A stretch of DNA of 14,445 nt from NCBI GenBank assembly GCA_029856375.1, contig JAHQWX010000010.1, forward strand, positions 1 to 14,445, read 5' to 3'. The DNA is from Promethearchaeia archaeon. GTDB taxonomy: Archaea; Asgardarchaeota; Lokiarchaeia; Sigyniarchaeales; SOKP01. A program made the translations under genes and the position numbers. Shown one piece after another: positions 6,259 to 13,255 of the stretch; positions within the stretch are counted from its first letter, which is position 1, and each line of letters starts with the position of its first letter. Under the pieces are notes generated by a model that made no database searches, was not told the DNA's origin, and worked only from the letters and a program-made list of their open reading frames with translations.

Positions 6259-7164
6259 ATTTTAGATCCGTTAGCCTATTGGATAGGAGTTATTTTAGCA
6301 ATTATTGGAGGAATTACATCAAATTTTGGTACAATTTTGCAAAAAATCGTAATAAATAAACATCGCAATGATGAAGTATTTATGAAAAATTTAATAAAAT
6401 CTCCTTTATGGCTATCAGGACTAATTTTGTCACTTGGTATTAGCGCAATTTTTGTTATGTCAGCGCAGGTATTTATCGGTCCAGCGCTCGTCCCTGGTCT
6501 TATGGCTGGAGGTTTAATCGTCCTAGCGATAGGTTCAGTCAAAATTGTTGGAGAATCTTTAAAAATCTCCGAAATAATTGGTATCTTAATTTTAATATTA
6601 GGAATTGCATTATTAGGTATTTCTGAACTATCAATAGATTTAATTGAATTTAATTTGGTTGATACTGTTTTTATTGTGAGAACAGTAATTTTTACGGCAA
6701 GTTTATGGATATTGGCACTATTATTCATACATATTCAAAAAAATTCTGAAAGATTTAGAAGTATCTTGTTTGCCATTGCGTCTGGTTACATGTTTGCTCT
6801 TTCGAGCGTTTGGATTGGACTTTTAATGGGCGTAATTGGTGGTGTCTTTGGAGGAAGTGCTGTATGGGGAGAATTAATTCTCTTTATCGTTGCTAGCATT
6901 ATATTGGTGGTATCTAATATGTGGGGAGTGAAATGGATTCAAGACGCTTTAAAATATGGGCAAGCAAGTAATCTTATTCCGATTCAACAGGTTCCTATTC
7001 AAATAACACCCATGATCGCTTATTATTTAGTTTTTCTTTTAATACCCCCGAGCATCTTTTCGATCTTTTTTTCAATTATTGGAGTGGCTCTTATTATATG
7101 GAGCTCTTTTCTATTAGGGCAAAGACAAGCAGAACTGGAAAAAATAAGAAAAGAAGAAATTTAA
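6259..7164 (+). CDS. NIPA-like/DMT-superfamily membrane transporter, copy 3, without a canonical start codon at the expected site
   Basis: A third collinear paralog, closest to copy 1 (LMAGGLIVLAI, IFSIFFSIIGVALIIWSSFLLG), with the invariant GQASNLIPIQQVPIQITP and about nine membrane helices. The homologous frame begins L-D-P-L-A-Y-W-I-G-V at 6262. There the codon is TTA where copy 1 has the TTG start, and the frame is closed upstream by TGA and TAA at 6250-6255. I place the start at ATT 6259, a rare but possible start codon, giving 301 residues. The first conventional start is TTG at 6337, which would give 275 residues and delete the first membrane helix. The rest of the gene is intact and its differences from the siblings look conservative, so it does not read as an old pseudogene. 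A G-to-A change in the start codon or a sequencing error is possible. Substrate unknown. It ends 11 bases before the converging Gfo/Idh gene. Confidence 0.72.
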   Translation: MLDPLAYWIGVILAIIGGITSNFGTILQKIVINKHRNDEVFMKNLIKSPLWLSGLILSLGISAIFVMSAQVFIGPALVPGLMAGGLIVLAIGSVKIVGESLKISEIIGILILILGIALLGISELSIDLIEFNLVDTVFIVRTVIFTASLWILALLFIHIQKNSERFRSILFAIASGYMFALSSVWIGLLMGVIGGVFGGSAVWGELILFIVASIILVVSNMWGVKWIQDALKYGQASNLIPIQQVPIQITPMIAYYLVFLLIPPSIFSIFFSIIGVALIIWSSFLLGQRQAELEKIRKEEI

Positions 7165-7175
7165 GAAGTTCTTAT

Positions 7176-8306
7176 TCACCATTTCATTTTTTTATAATTC
7201 ATTTGAGTGACTTCGAGCAATCCGTTTAAAACGGATTTGGTTCCTTTTGATTTGTATATTTCCACTAACTCGTCCATATGTGTAATGGAACCTCTTTTCG
7301 CCGATAAATAAGAGAGTAAAACAACTGCCACTCCTGCCCTTGCTTGCTCGGGAGCGAATTCTGGAGTTTTATCGTTTAAAATACAGTTAGCAAAATATGA
7401 ATCTTCCTCGCGAGCAGCAATAGTATAGTATTGAGGGTATGGTCCATGATCTACTTCTATACTGTAGAACTCACCTTTAACTTTAGCTTCGTCATGAGAC
7501 GAGAAAACTTGTATTGGCTTTTCCCAAGCGTGGTCCTCAAGAATAGTTCCCTTAGTTCCGTGTAATTCCGTTCTATTGGTTAGTGGATGTACAGTTACTG
7601 AAGAAAGATCCACTGTTACCATCGCACCGCTTTTAAACCGTAAAAGTATGATTGCGTTGTCTTCTCCTTTGGTTGGAGGACTATCTAAGGCTTTTCCAAG
7701 CCAGCATTGTGCGGAATCAACTTCGCCCAAAAGCCAAGTTAACATCGTAAATTTATGCACGCCCTGATCTGCAACGACGCCTCCACCACCCTTGTCGTAA
7801 GTAAAATTCCACCGATTCGGATTTAAAAACTCATCAGCGGGACAAAAAGCACCTTCGTATGTTCGACCGAGGAATACATCTCCAATAATTCCATTATCTA
7901 ACATATCCTTAATTGTTACATGAGCGGGAAGGAATCGATGGTTCTCGGCGATCATGAATTTGACTCCCGCCTTATTAGTGGCTGCAATCATCTCGTCGCA
8001 TTCTTCCAATGTAGTTGCCATAGGTTTTTCGCAAAGAACATGTTTTCCCGCTTCGGCAGCAGCAACAACAATGTCTTTGTGAAGAAAATGAGGGACTAAA
8101 ACGAGCACCGCATCAATGTCACTATTAAGTAAATCGTCCAATTTCGAAAAACCTTCGCATTTCTGAAACTTAACAGCTCTTTTTAAATTCTTTTCGTCTA
8201 CATCGTGTGCAGCAGTGAATTTCAATTGCGGAACATTTTTGCACCCCAATCTGTGAAAATTCCAAGCGCCTCCACATCCTATTACTCCAAATTTTACATA
8301 ATCCAT
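7176..8306 (-). CDS. Gfo/Idh/MocA family oxidoreductase, second copy
   Basis: A complete 376-residue paralog of the gene at 2959-4086. It has the Rossmann motif GVIGCGGAW at 7-15, Asp35 suiting NAD(H), Glu93-Lys94-Pro95, and the catalytic-domain pair Asp180 and His184 (VVADQGVHK). The two proteins diverge most at residues 153-172, just before the catalytic Asp. Here there is a longer loop with a Cys-Pro and an Asn-Pro-Asn stretch, which suggests a different substrate. The C-terminus ends MNYKKMKW and lacks the cysteine cluster of the first copy. A cytosolic NAD-dependent sugar, polyol or sugar-acid dehydrogenase is expected. It converges on transporter copy 3 with an 11-base gap, and on the plus strand seven T residues at 7187-7193 inside its 3' end may terminate the transporter transcript. 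Its start faces the regulatory region at 8307-8461. Confidence 0.92.
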   Translation of the reverse strand: MDYVKFGVIGCGGAWNFHRLGCKNVPQLKFTAAHDVDEKNLKRAVKFQKCEGFSKLDDLLNSDIDAVLVLVPHFLHKDIVVAAAEAGKHVLCEKPMATTLEECDEMIAATNKAGVKFMIAENHRFLPAHVTIKDMLDNGIIGDVFLGRTYEGAFCPADEFLNPNRWNFTYDKGGGGVVADQGVHKFTMLTWLLGEVDSAQCWLGKALDSPPTKGEDNAIILLRFKSGAMVTVDLSSVTVHPLTNRTELHGTKGTILEDHAWEKPIQVFSSHDEAKVKGEFYSIEVDHGPYPQYYTIAAREEDSYFANCILNDKTPEFAPEQARAGVAVVLLSYLSAKRGSITHMDELVEIYKSKGTKSVLNGLLEVTQMNYKKMKW

Positions 8307-8350
8307 AAAATCAACTTTAAATTAATTGTGGTTTCAATACTTAACTATTG

Positions 8351-8382
8351 TGCTAGTTATATTTAGAGGTTATCACCTAGCA
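8351..8382. promoter_or_regulatory. Inverted repeat between divergent genes
   Basis: TGCTAG at 8351-8356 pairs with CTAGCA at 8377-8382 across a 20-base loop. Inside, AGGT (8367-8370) and ACCT (8375-8378) form a competing small hairpin that shares two bases with the outer arm. It lies midway between the second Gfo/Idh gene and the longin-like gene and could be an operator or an RNA structure. The arms are short, so chance is not excluded. Confidence 0.28.
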
Positions 8383-8405
8383 ATATTTTTTATTAAAAAA
8401 AATAT

Positions 8406-8424
8406 AAATGAGAATTTCTCATTT
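8406..8424. promoter_or_regulatory. 19-bp palindrome, candidate operator
   Basis: AAATGAGAA at 8406-8414, one central T, then TTCTCATTT at 8416-8424: a perfect 9+1+9 palindrome. It follows a TATA-like AAAATATAAAT (about 8398-8408) and precedes the start at 8462 by 37 bases, where a repressor would cover the promoter of the longin-like gene. Its length and symmetry suit a dimeric winged-helix regulator. On the plus strand it is followed by TTTT, so a terminator-like role is the alternative. Confidence 0.42.
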
Positions 8425-8461
8425 TTTATAATTAAATTAAATTGTTGAGGTCAAAAGGAAA

Positions 8462-9505
8462 ATGAAACCCGATTTGCATTTAGTTTTTTCTTATTTTGAT
8501 GCTCAAAAGGGCCCCGATATTCTCGTCTCCCTTCCAGAAACGATTCCAGAGAAGCTTCGCTCCACAATAAAGAAAATTTTTGATCTTGAGTTTGAGAATC
8601 CATTTTTTGAATATACTCTTTCTGAGGAGGATCTCAAAATCACTAATTTCAATTTCGAAATTCCATCACCGTGGGCAAGAGGATATAACGAAATGGTGAT
8701 GCTTTCTGTAATTACTGAAAGGGATATAAAAAACGAGCACTTCTATGGTTTAATAGAGGAGATCTCCAAAAAGATAAAATCAATCGTAAATATATATAAA
8801 TCCTTTTATATCGATAATACCATTTCTAAGAAAGATGCTGAAGTTGATCAAAAATATTTTGAATTAAGAGAGGTTTTTTCTGAATATCGCAACATGCTCC
8901 TTAATAAGGTTAAAGAACTTAAGATTATGGAACTCGTATCTTCGAAGAAACTCACTCTTAGTGGAGCCTATAAAGTCTTTGGATCTATTTTAATAGATAT
9001 AATAGCAGCACTATTACAATTTAAATCTATCGTTCTATGTGGAGATGCAGATTCCTCAAATGCTCTTTTCGCTCTTTTAAAGAGAATATTTCTTGAAATA
9101 TACCCAATTGAGGAGATTATCGAAATTCAAAAAGATTATACCGAAAACGATTCCAATCCGCTTGTTATTAATACCGGATTAGGAATAGTTGAGAGTGGTG
9201 AGATTTCTAAAGAAGCTCATACTGCACTAAATAGATACTTACAAGAAGCAGATAAAACAGGAGATAACGATGCTGCTATTATTTATATACGTCAGAAGTT
9301 ATCAATACTACTAAAAACTGCTGATGTGTTGGAGAAGGTTTTGAGGGAAAGAAAATCTGTAAAACGAGTTATTAAAGAGATTAAATCACATTTAAAAATT
9401 AAAACTAAAGTAGACGAACTTTACGCTGTAACCCTCATTCTAATGGCAAGAGGGAAGAAAGAAATAGCAGATAGAATCGTTTTGAGCAAATTAGATAAAT
9501 TTTAA
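8462..9505 (+). CDS. Longin-like domain protein, Asgard type, with possible DENN-like C-terminal half
   Basis: A 347-residue soluble protein with no signal peptide or membrane helix. The first strand-turn LVFSYFDAQKGPDILVSLPE (7-26) follows the pattern of longin/uDENN-type domains (hydrophobic strand, Asp, Lys-Gly-Pro, strand, Pro). A second block, EIPSPWARGYNEMVMLSV (66-83), resembles stretches I associate with Asgard small-GTPase-related longin proteins. A helical linker (about 95-160) follows. The C-terminal half has a strand-like IVLCGDADS (190-198), then a helix and a Tyr-Pro at 214-215, a layout reminiscent of the central DENN domain (strand, loop, helix, YP). A role in binding or regulating a small GTPase, perhaps at membranes, is inferred from this fold guess only. 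GAGGT at 8447-8451 sits ten bases before the ATG. The gene is unrelated to its metabolic neighbours and has a possible operator upstream. Confidence 0.55.
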   Translation: MKPDLHLVFSYFDAQKGPDILVSLPETIPEKLRSTIKKIFDLEFENPFFEYTLSEEDLKITNFNFEIPSPWARGYNEMVMLSVITERDIKNEHFYGLIEEISKKIKSIVNIYKSFYIDNTISKKDAEVDQKYFELREVFSEYRNMLLNKVKELKIMELVSSKKLTLSGAYKVFGSILIDIIAALLQFKSIVLCGDADSSNALFALLKRIFLEIYPIEEIIEIQKDYTENDSNPLVINTGLGIVESGEISKEAHTALNRYLQEADKTGDNDAAIIYIRQKLSILLKTADVLEKVLRERKSVKRVIKEIKSHLKIKTKVDELYAVTLILMARGKKEIADRIVLSKLDKF

Positions 9506-9521
9506 GAAAAATATTTAATCT

Positions 9522-10190
9522 TTATTCCTTGGCTAGCAGTGCTCCGCCGACGCTTAAGAGCGTTACAGATATAGTCCTAATAATATAAAATATCGGTTTT
9601 AATTCGGTAATTGGCCAAATAAAGAGAATAATAGCGTATATGATAAACGAGAGCCCAATCAACAATCCCCAAGTACTTCCCGAAATTCTGAAATGCCTAA
9701 CAAATATGATGCCGATAAAAACCGAAACAGGAATAAGGATTTCGACTACCCACCAGCTCATGTTCAATAGCTGGGTATGAGTGACTGGATTTATAAATGC
9801 GAGAGGATTCTCATCTGGGAGAATAAAAGCGAATAATGCGCTCCCACCCACATAAAGAATGAAAAATATTCCAGTGATTACTTCTCGCAATAACGATTTT
9901 TCGGTGAAAAACGGAAAAGTAGAGTATAAGATTAGTCCAGTGGTGCCCGCGCCTGCTAAATTTACGTAAATCCACATAGATACTAAATAAGACGGGTCGC
10001 TTGAAGGTAATTCAATATTTGTAATCGCACCTACTATGGTATGACCAATTCCGTATAAAATGAAAGCAACGCCCCAAATAAAACGGTTAGATTTATGCTC
10101 TTTAAGATATAATACGAGAAAAATTAACGCAGCTAAATATGAAAATATCGCGGAAATTATTGATGTAGCAAAAAGAATTAAATCAACCAT
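9522..10190 (-). CDS. Seven-helix integral membrane protein, unknown function
   Basis: A 222-residue protein made almost wholly of seven predicted membrane helices, at about 3-28, 37-59, 68-94, 103-123, 144-163, 170-194 and 201-220. Loops are short; the largest (about 123-143, PDENPLAFINPVTHTQLLN) lies between helices 4 and 5. The arrangement, with Arg/Lys-rich LKEHKSNRF after helix 1, recalls stand-alone seven-helix sensor domains found in front of kinases, but no output domain is attached. No lysine in helix 7 suggests it is not a retinal-binding rhodopsin. I do not recognise the family. It converges on the longin-like gene with 16 bases between, and diverges from the crotonase gene. Confidence 0.7.
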   Translation of the reverse strand: MVDLILFATSIISAIFSYLAALIFLVLYLKEHKSNRFIWGVAFILYGIGHTIVGAITNIELPSSDPSYLVSMWIYVNLAGAGTTGLILYSTFPFFTEKSLLREVITGIFFILYVGGSALFAFILPDENPLAFINPVTHTQLLNMSWWVVEILIPVSVFIGIIFVRHFRISGSTWGLLIGLSFIIYAIILFIWPITELKPIFYIIRTISVTLLSVGGALLAKE

Positions 10191-10291
10191 TGTTTAATAC
10201 CACAGATTACTTTCGTTATAATATGCTCTTTGATCATAATGATATTTAAACATATAAGTGCCATTATAACTCAGAAAAAGGTGTAATAATA
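10191..10291. promoter_or_regulatory. Divergent promoter region of the seven-helix and crotonase genes
   Basis: On the minus strand a TATA-like ATATTATAA at about 10224-10216 sits 26-34 bases before the ATG at 10190, the right distance for a leaderless transcript. On the plus strand TATTTAAA at 10243-10250 would place transcription start near 10270-10275. AAGGTG at 10278-10283 then provides a Shine-Dalgarno sequence eight bases before the ATG at 10292. The two genes thus appear to use different initiation modes. Confidence 0.48.
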
Positions 10292-11056
10292 ATGGGAATA
10301 AAAGTAGAGAAAACAAATTCTATAACAACTATTATTATTGACAATCCAGAAGTGAAGAACGCAATAGATCGGGAAAGTGCAGAAGCGCTTGCCGATGCGT
10401 TTCGAGAATTTGAGCGAGACACGAATGCGAGAGTTGCAGTATTGTGGGGATCGAATGGAGTTTTTTGTTCTGGAGCTAATTTAAAAGCTGTAGCAGAAGG
10501 AAATCATAATCGAATCGAGAAAACTGGAGATGGACCGATGGGGCCGACAAGAATGGTCTTATCAAAACCAGTGATTGCTGCAGTAGCAGGATACGCGGTA
10601 GCAGGCGGGCTCGAACTTGCGCTTTGGTGCGATTTGCGAGTTGTCGAGAGAGATGCCGTATTCGGAGTGTTTTGCCGAAGAGTTGGCGTTCCATTAATCG
10701 ATGGCGGCACCGTGCGCTTGCCTAGGTTAATTGGCGTAAGCCACGCAATAGATATGATTCTCACCGGACGCTCTGTTGGTGCAGAAGAAGCGTACAGAAT
10801 GGGGCTTGCTAATCGAATCGTTGATGTGGGCAAATCGAGAGAAGAAGCTGAAAGCATAGCTCAGCAACTAGCCAAATTTCCCCAAACTTGCTTACGAGAG
10901 GATCGACTTTCGACTTACGAGCAAGTTGGATTGAACTTAAAAGACGCTATGGCTAACGAGTTCGAGCATGGATTAAAAACTCTCGCAAGCGGAGAATTCA
11001 TAAAAGGATCAAAAGAATTTGTAGAAGGAAAAGGAAAACATGGAGAATTTTTTTGA
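10292..11056 (+). CDS. Crotonase-family enzyme (enoyl-CoA hydratase-like) lacking one catalytic Glu
   Basis: A complete 254-residue crotonase-fold protein. Oxyanion-hole residues are present: Ala62 in FCSGANLK and Gly105 in AVAGGLELAL. Glu108 matches Glu144 of mitochondrial enoyl-CoA hydratase. At the place of the second catalytic glutamate (Glu164, normally GQPE) this protein has FGVFC, so the residue is Cys128. The stretch VFCRRVGVPLIDGGTVRLPR (126-145) belongs to a subfamily I recall from bacterial genomes annotated only as enoyl-CoA hydratase. It should bind an acyl-CoA in the cytosol, but ordinary hydration is doubtful without the second acid. Hydratase, isomerase, hydrolase or decarboxylase-type chemistry are all open. 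The C-terminus ends in GKGKHGEFF. No thiolase or acyl-CoA dehydrogenase is nearby. Strong similarity to a bacterial subfamily makes lateral transfer plausible. Seven T residues at 11048-11054 overlap the stop codon. Confidence 0.87.
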   Translation: MGIKVEKTNSITTIIIDNPEVKNAIDRESAEALADAFREFERDTNARVAVLWGSNGVFCSGANLKAVAEGNHNRIEKTGDGPMGPTRMVLSKPVIAAVAGYAVAGGLELALWCDLRVVERDAVFGVFCRRVGVPLIDGGTVRLPRLIGVSHAIDMILTGRSVGAEEAYRMGLANRIVDVGKSREEAESIAQQLAKFPQTCLREDRLSTYEQVGLNLKDAMANEFEHGLKTLASGEFIKGSKEFVEGKGKHGEFF

Positions 11057-11064
11057 TTAATTTC

Positions 11065-12681
11065 TCATTCCAACATTAGTCGCGTAAATTGCTCGGGAGG
11101 GCAACCTTCCTCTTTCATTACTTCGATCATTTTCTCGATCATTTTCTTTTCCAATTCAGTACCTTCGGGCGTTCCTGCGAGATTATTTTGAAAGTTAGGA
11201 TCTTTTTTCCTATCAAATAAATAATGCTGATCCGTTGTTTTCGACATGCCAAAAATGCCGGCTCCAATAGCTGATGGTATTGGAATTTTCCATTGAGGTA
11301 ATTTCACACCCGGAATAAAATATCCCGATTCTGCTTTTTTTATGAATCTACTTACCAACGCTTCGGCAGCTTCGTATTTTATATTTACGCCAAGTAAATC
11401 TCCGTATCCCGCAATCGTAGATGGAGAAACAAGCCGCGGGATTTCACAAGAGTAAAGATTGAGCGGTCCCTTTGGATTAAATCCGCGAATATATGTAGCG
11501 TCCCAAGTAGTTAAATTTACACCAGCGCCATAAATGCCATAAAGTATGTGGTCTCTTATCGAATTAACCTCTCCTTTAAGCACAGGAATTAACGATTTTC
11601 CGTGGGGCGAGAGACTTTCAGTAATTTCTGCTCCTAAAGCGTCTAATATCGTTGCCCGAAGGTCAGTTATACACGAAAAAGTCGAATTGATTCTTTTCCC
11701 ACCCTCAATTTCGGGATGGTAAATAATTAATGGGATATTTGCTACATCCTCGAAAAGAGGATGACCCTTTGCGTATTGTTTAACGATTTTTCCAGGCTCT
11801 GCAAGAGTATGACCGTGATCTGATGTAAGAATAACCATAGTGTTCTCCCAGAGGTTGTACTCGTCCATCTTTTCAAAAACTTTCCCCAGCCACCGATCTA
11901 CCATTGTTACCTTTCCTTTGTATTGGTCCCTAACGAATTGTAATTCTTCTTCAGATGCTGTCTTCATAAATTCTTCAAACATCTTCTTATTTTGGTATGG
12001 TGGCCAACAAGTGAAGCCCTCGTTGTAAGGACCATACATAGAACGATAGGGTTCGGGAATGAAAAAAGGCTCGTGTGGATCAAAAGATTCGATGTGAAGA
12101 AAGAACTTTTCGTGAGTGTGGTTCTTATCTAACCAATCACAGGCAGCTTGCATAACTTTTGGACCGTGAAAGTCTTCTTCCCGCTCATAATGTTTTACAT
12201 TTTGATAATAGCGAACATTAACATGCTCAGGTGGTCTCCATTTAAGATAAGCTTTAACCCACCGGGGAAAATCCTTAGGATCTTCAAGTGGTTCGCTGGT
12301 CGCTACATCAAACTCGTGGCCCCGAATGAGATTTGTGCAGGAGTAATTCTCATGATACCCGTGAATTCCAGTTCCTGGCTCCCAATAATGGTAATGGTCG
12401 GTTACAAGAGCGGTGACGGCGCCTAAAGATTGCGCTTCAATAGGCAAAGGTCGGTCAAATGGTTCTAAAGAACCCCAGAACTTCCATAAAAACTCGTTTT
12501 TTCTCCCGCTAAACAACTCCCTTCTAGCCGGCATGCATGGAGCAGATGCAATGAAATGATTTTCAAAGATTACACCCTTCTCAGCAAGCCGTTGCATGCT
12601 CTTTGTCTCAACTTCTTCGTTGCCATATGGTTCTATATACGATTTATTAAGGCTATCGAGAAGGATAAAAATAACATTCAT
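11065..12681 (-). CDS. Type I sulfatase (formylglycine CxPxR signature)
   Basis: A complete 538-residue sulfatase of the alkaline-phosphatase superfamily. Asp9 in ILLDSLN begins the metal site. Cys49-Met-Pro-Ala-Arg53 followed by GR at 59-60 is the CxPxR signature whose cysteine is converted to formylglycine by a separate maturase. SFDPHEPF (199-206) and TSDHGH (286-291, with Asp288 and His289 as metal ligands) complete the active site, and the Lys305-Gly-His307 loop fits the sulfate-binding region. The second residue of the first metal motif is Ser10 rather than the more usual Asp. No signal peptide is seen, so the enzyme should act in the cytoplasm on an imported sulfate ester or related phospho/phosphonate ester. 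The maturase is not in this window. It converges on the crotonase gene (8-base gap). A TATA-like TTTAATATC about 22-31 bases before the ATG fits a leaderless transcript. Confidence 0.9.
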   Translation of the reverse strand: MNVIFILLDSLNKSYIEPYGNEEVETKSMQRLAEKGVIFENHFIASAPCMPARRELFSGRKNEFLWKFWGSLEPFDRPLPIEAQSLGAVTALVTDHYHYWEPGTGIHGYHENYSCTNLIRGHEFDVATSEPLEDPKDFPRWVKAYLKWRPPEHVNVRYYQNVKHYEREEDFHGPKVMQAACDWLDKNHTHEKFFLHIESFDPHEPFFIPEPYRSMYGPYNEGFTCWPPYQNKKMFEEFMKTASEEELQFVRDQYKGKVTMVDRWLGKVFEKMDEYNLWENTMVILTSDHGHTLAEPGKIVKQYAKGHPLFEDVANIPLIIYHPEIEGGKRINSTFSCITDLRATILDALGAEITESLSPHGKSLIPVLKGEVNSIRDHILYGIYGAGVNLTTWDATYIRGFNPKGPLNLYSCEIPRLVSPSTIAGYGDLLGVNIKYEAAEALVSRFIKKAESGYFIPGVKLPQWKIPIPSAIGAGIFGMSKTTDQHYLFDRKKDPNFQNNLAGTPEGTELEKKMIEKMIEVMKEEGCPPEQFTRLMLE

Positions 12682-12732
12682 GATTTATTAATTGGTTTTG
12701 AAGATATTAAAGGCTTTAAGTTATAGAAAATC

Positions 12733-12741
12733 AAAAAAAAA
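12733..12741 (-). terminator. U9-tract terminator after the four-helix membrane protein gene
   Basis: Nine A residues on the plus strand read as T9 on the minus strand, 25 bases after the stop codon of the gene at 12766-13173 and ahead of the promoter of the sulfatase. This suggests that the sulfatase at 11065 is transcribed separately from the membrane-protein gene, despite lying on the same strand. Confidence 0.42.
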
Positions 12742-12765
12742 TGAGTTTTTAATATAATAATTATT

Positions 12766-13173
12766 TTATTTTGCTTTTTTGAAAAGATAAGGAAATGGTA
12801 TCGCGATTAGATCCCCTACGACATATACTGCAAAAAAAGCAATCATAAATATTCCGTAGAATTCCAAAGTACCCGTAATTACGAGGGGTAGAATAACACC
12901 AATATACCATACTACTTTGTAGGTTAATTGTAACATTAGAACTGGTAAAAATTTAAGCGGAGAACGTAAGCCTAAAATGGATGAAATCGCGAATCCAACT
13001 AAGATACTGCCTATAAATCCTAAAATGATCGGATCTTGCGTAGGCATACCTAACAACGATACATATAGATCGGGAGCTATGAGAATACAAAACCCCGCTA
13101 TTCCCGTAGTAAGAATAGTATAAATATACATAAATTTTAACAAACTGTAGCGAATTTTAACTTCTTCAGACAT
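12766..13173 (-). CDS. Small four-helix membrane protein, unknown function
   Basis: A 135-residue protein with four predicted membrane helices, at about 11-33, 48-66, 73-95 and 104-126. Motifs that stand out are LLGMPTQDPIILGFIGS before and in helix 2, GLRSPLKFLPVLMLQLTYK leading into helix 3, and GDLIAIPFPYLF near the C-terminus. The regular pattern and charge at the loop ends support a real gene, but I cannot name the family; small DUF-type four-helix proteins of this shape are common and uncharacterised. It sits between two sulfatase genes on the same strand, with about 80 bases of AT-rich DNA on each side, so it probably has its own promoter. Upstream, no Shine-Dalgarno sequence is visible. 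Confidence 0.72.
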   Translation of the reverse strand: MSEEVKIRYSLLKFMYIYTILTTGIAGFCILIAPDLYVSLLGMPTQDPIILGFIGSILVGFAISSILGLRSPLKFLPVLMLQLTYKVVWYIGVILPLVITGTLEFYGIFMIAFFAVYVVGDLIAIPFPYLFKKAK

Positions 13174-13255
13174 TGATTTTCACATTAACCAGAGTAAAAT
13201 ATTTCATAATAAATTTAGTGTAAAGTATTAAAAATATTGACGATCGAACTACGAA

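Noticed and set aside
6276..6728. A 150-codon open frame on the minus strand inside transporter copy 3
   Set aside because: It is antisense to a conserved membrane-protein gene, its Ile/Lys/Pro-rich composition mirrors the hydrophobic codons opposite, and it has no recognisable domain or start signal.
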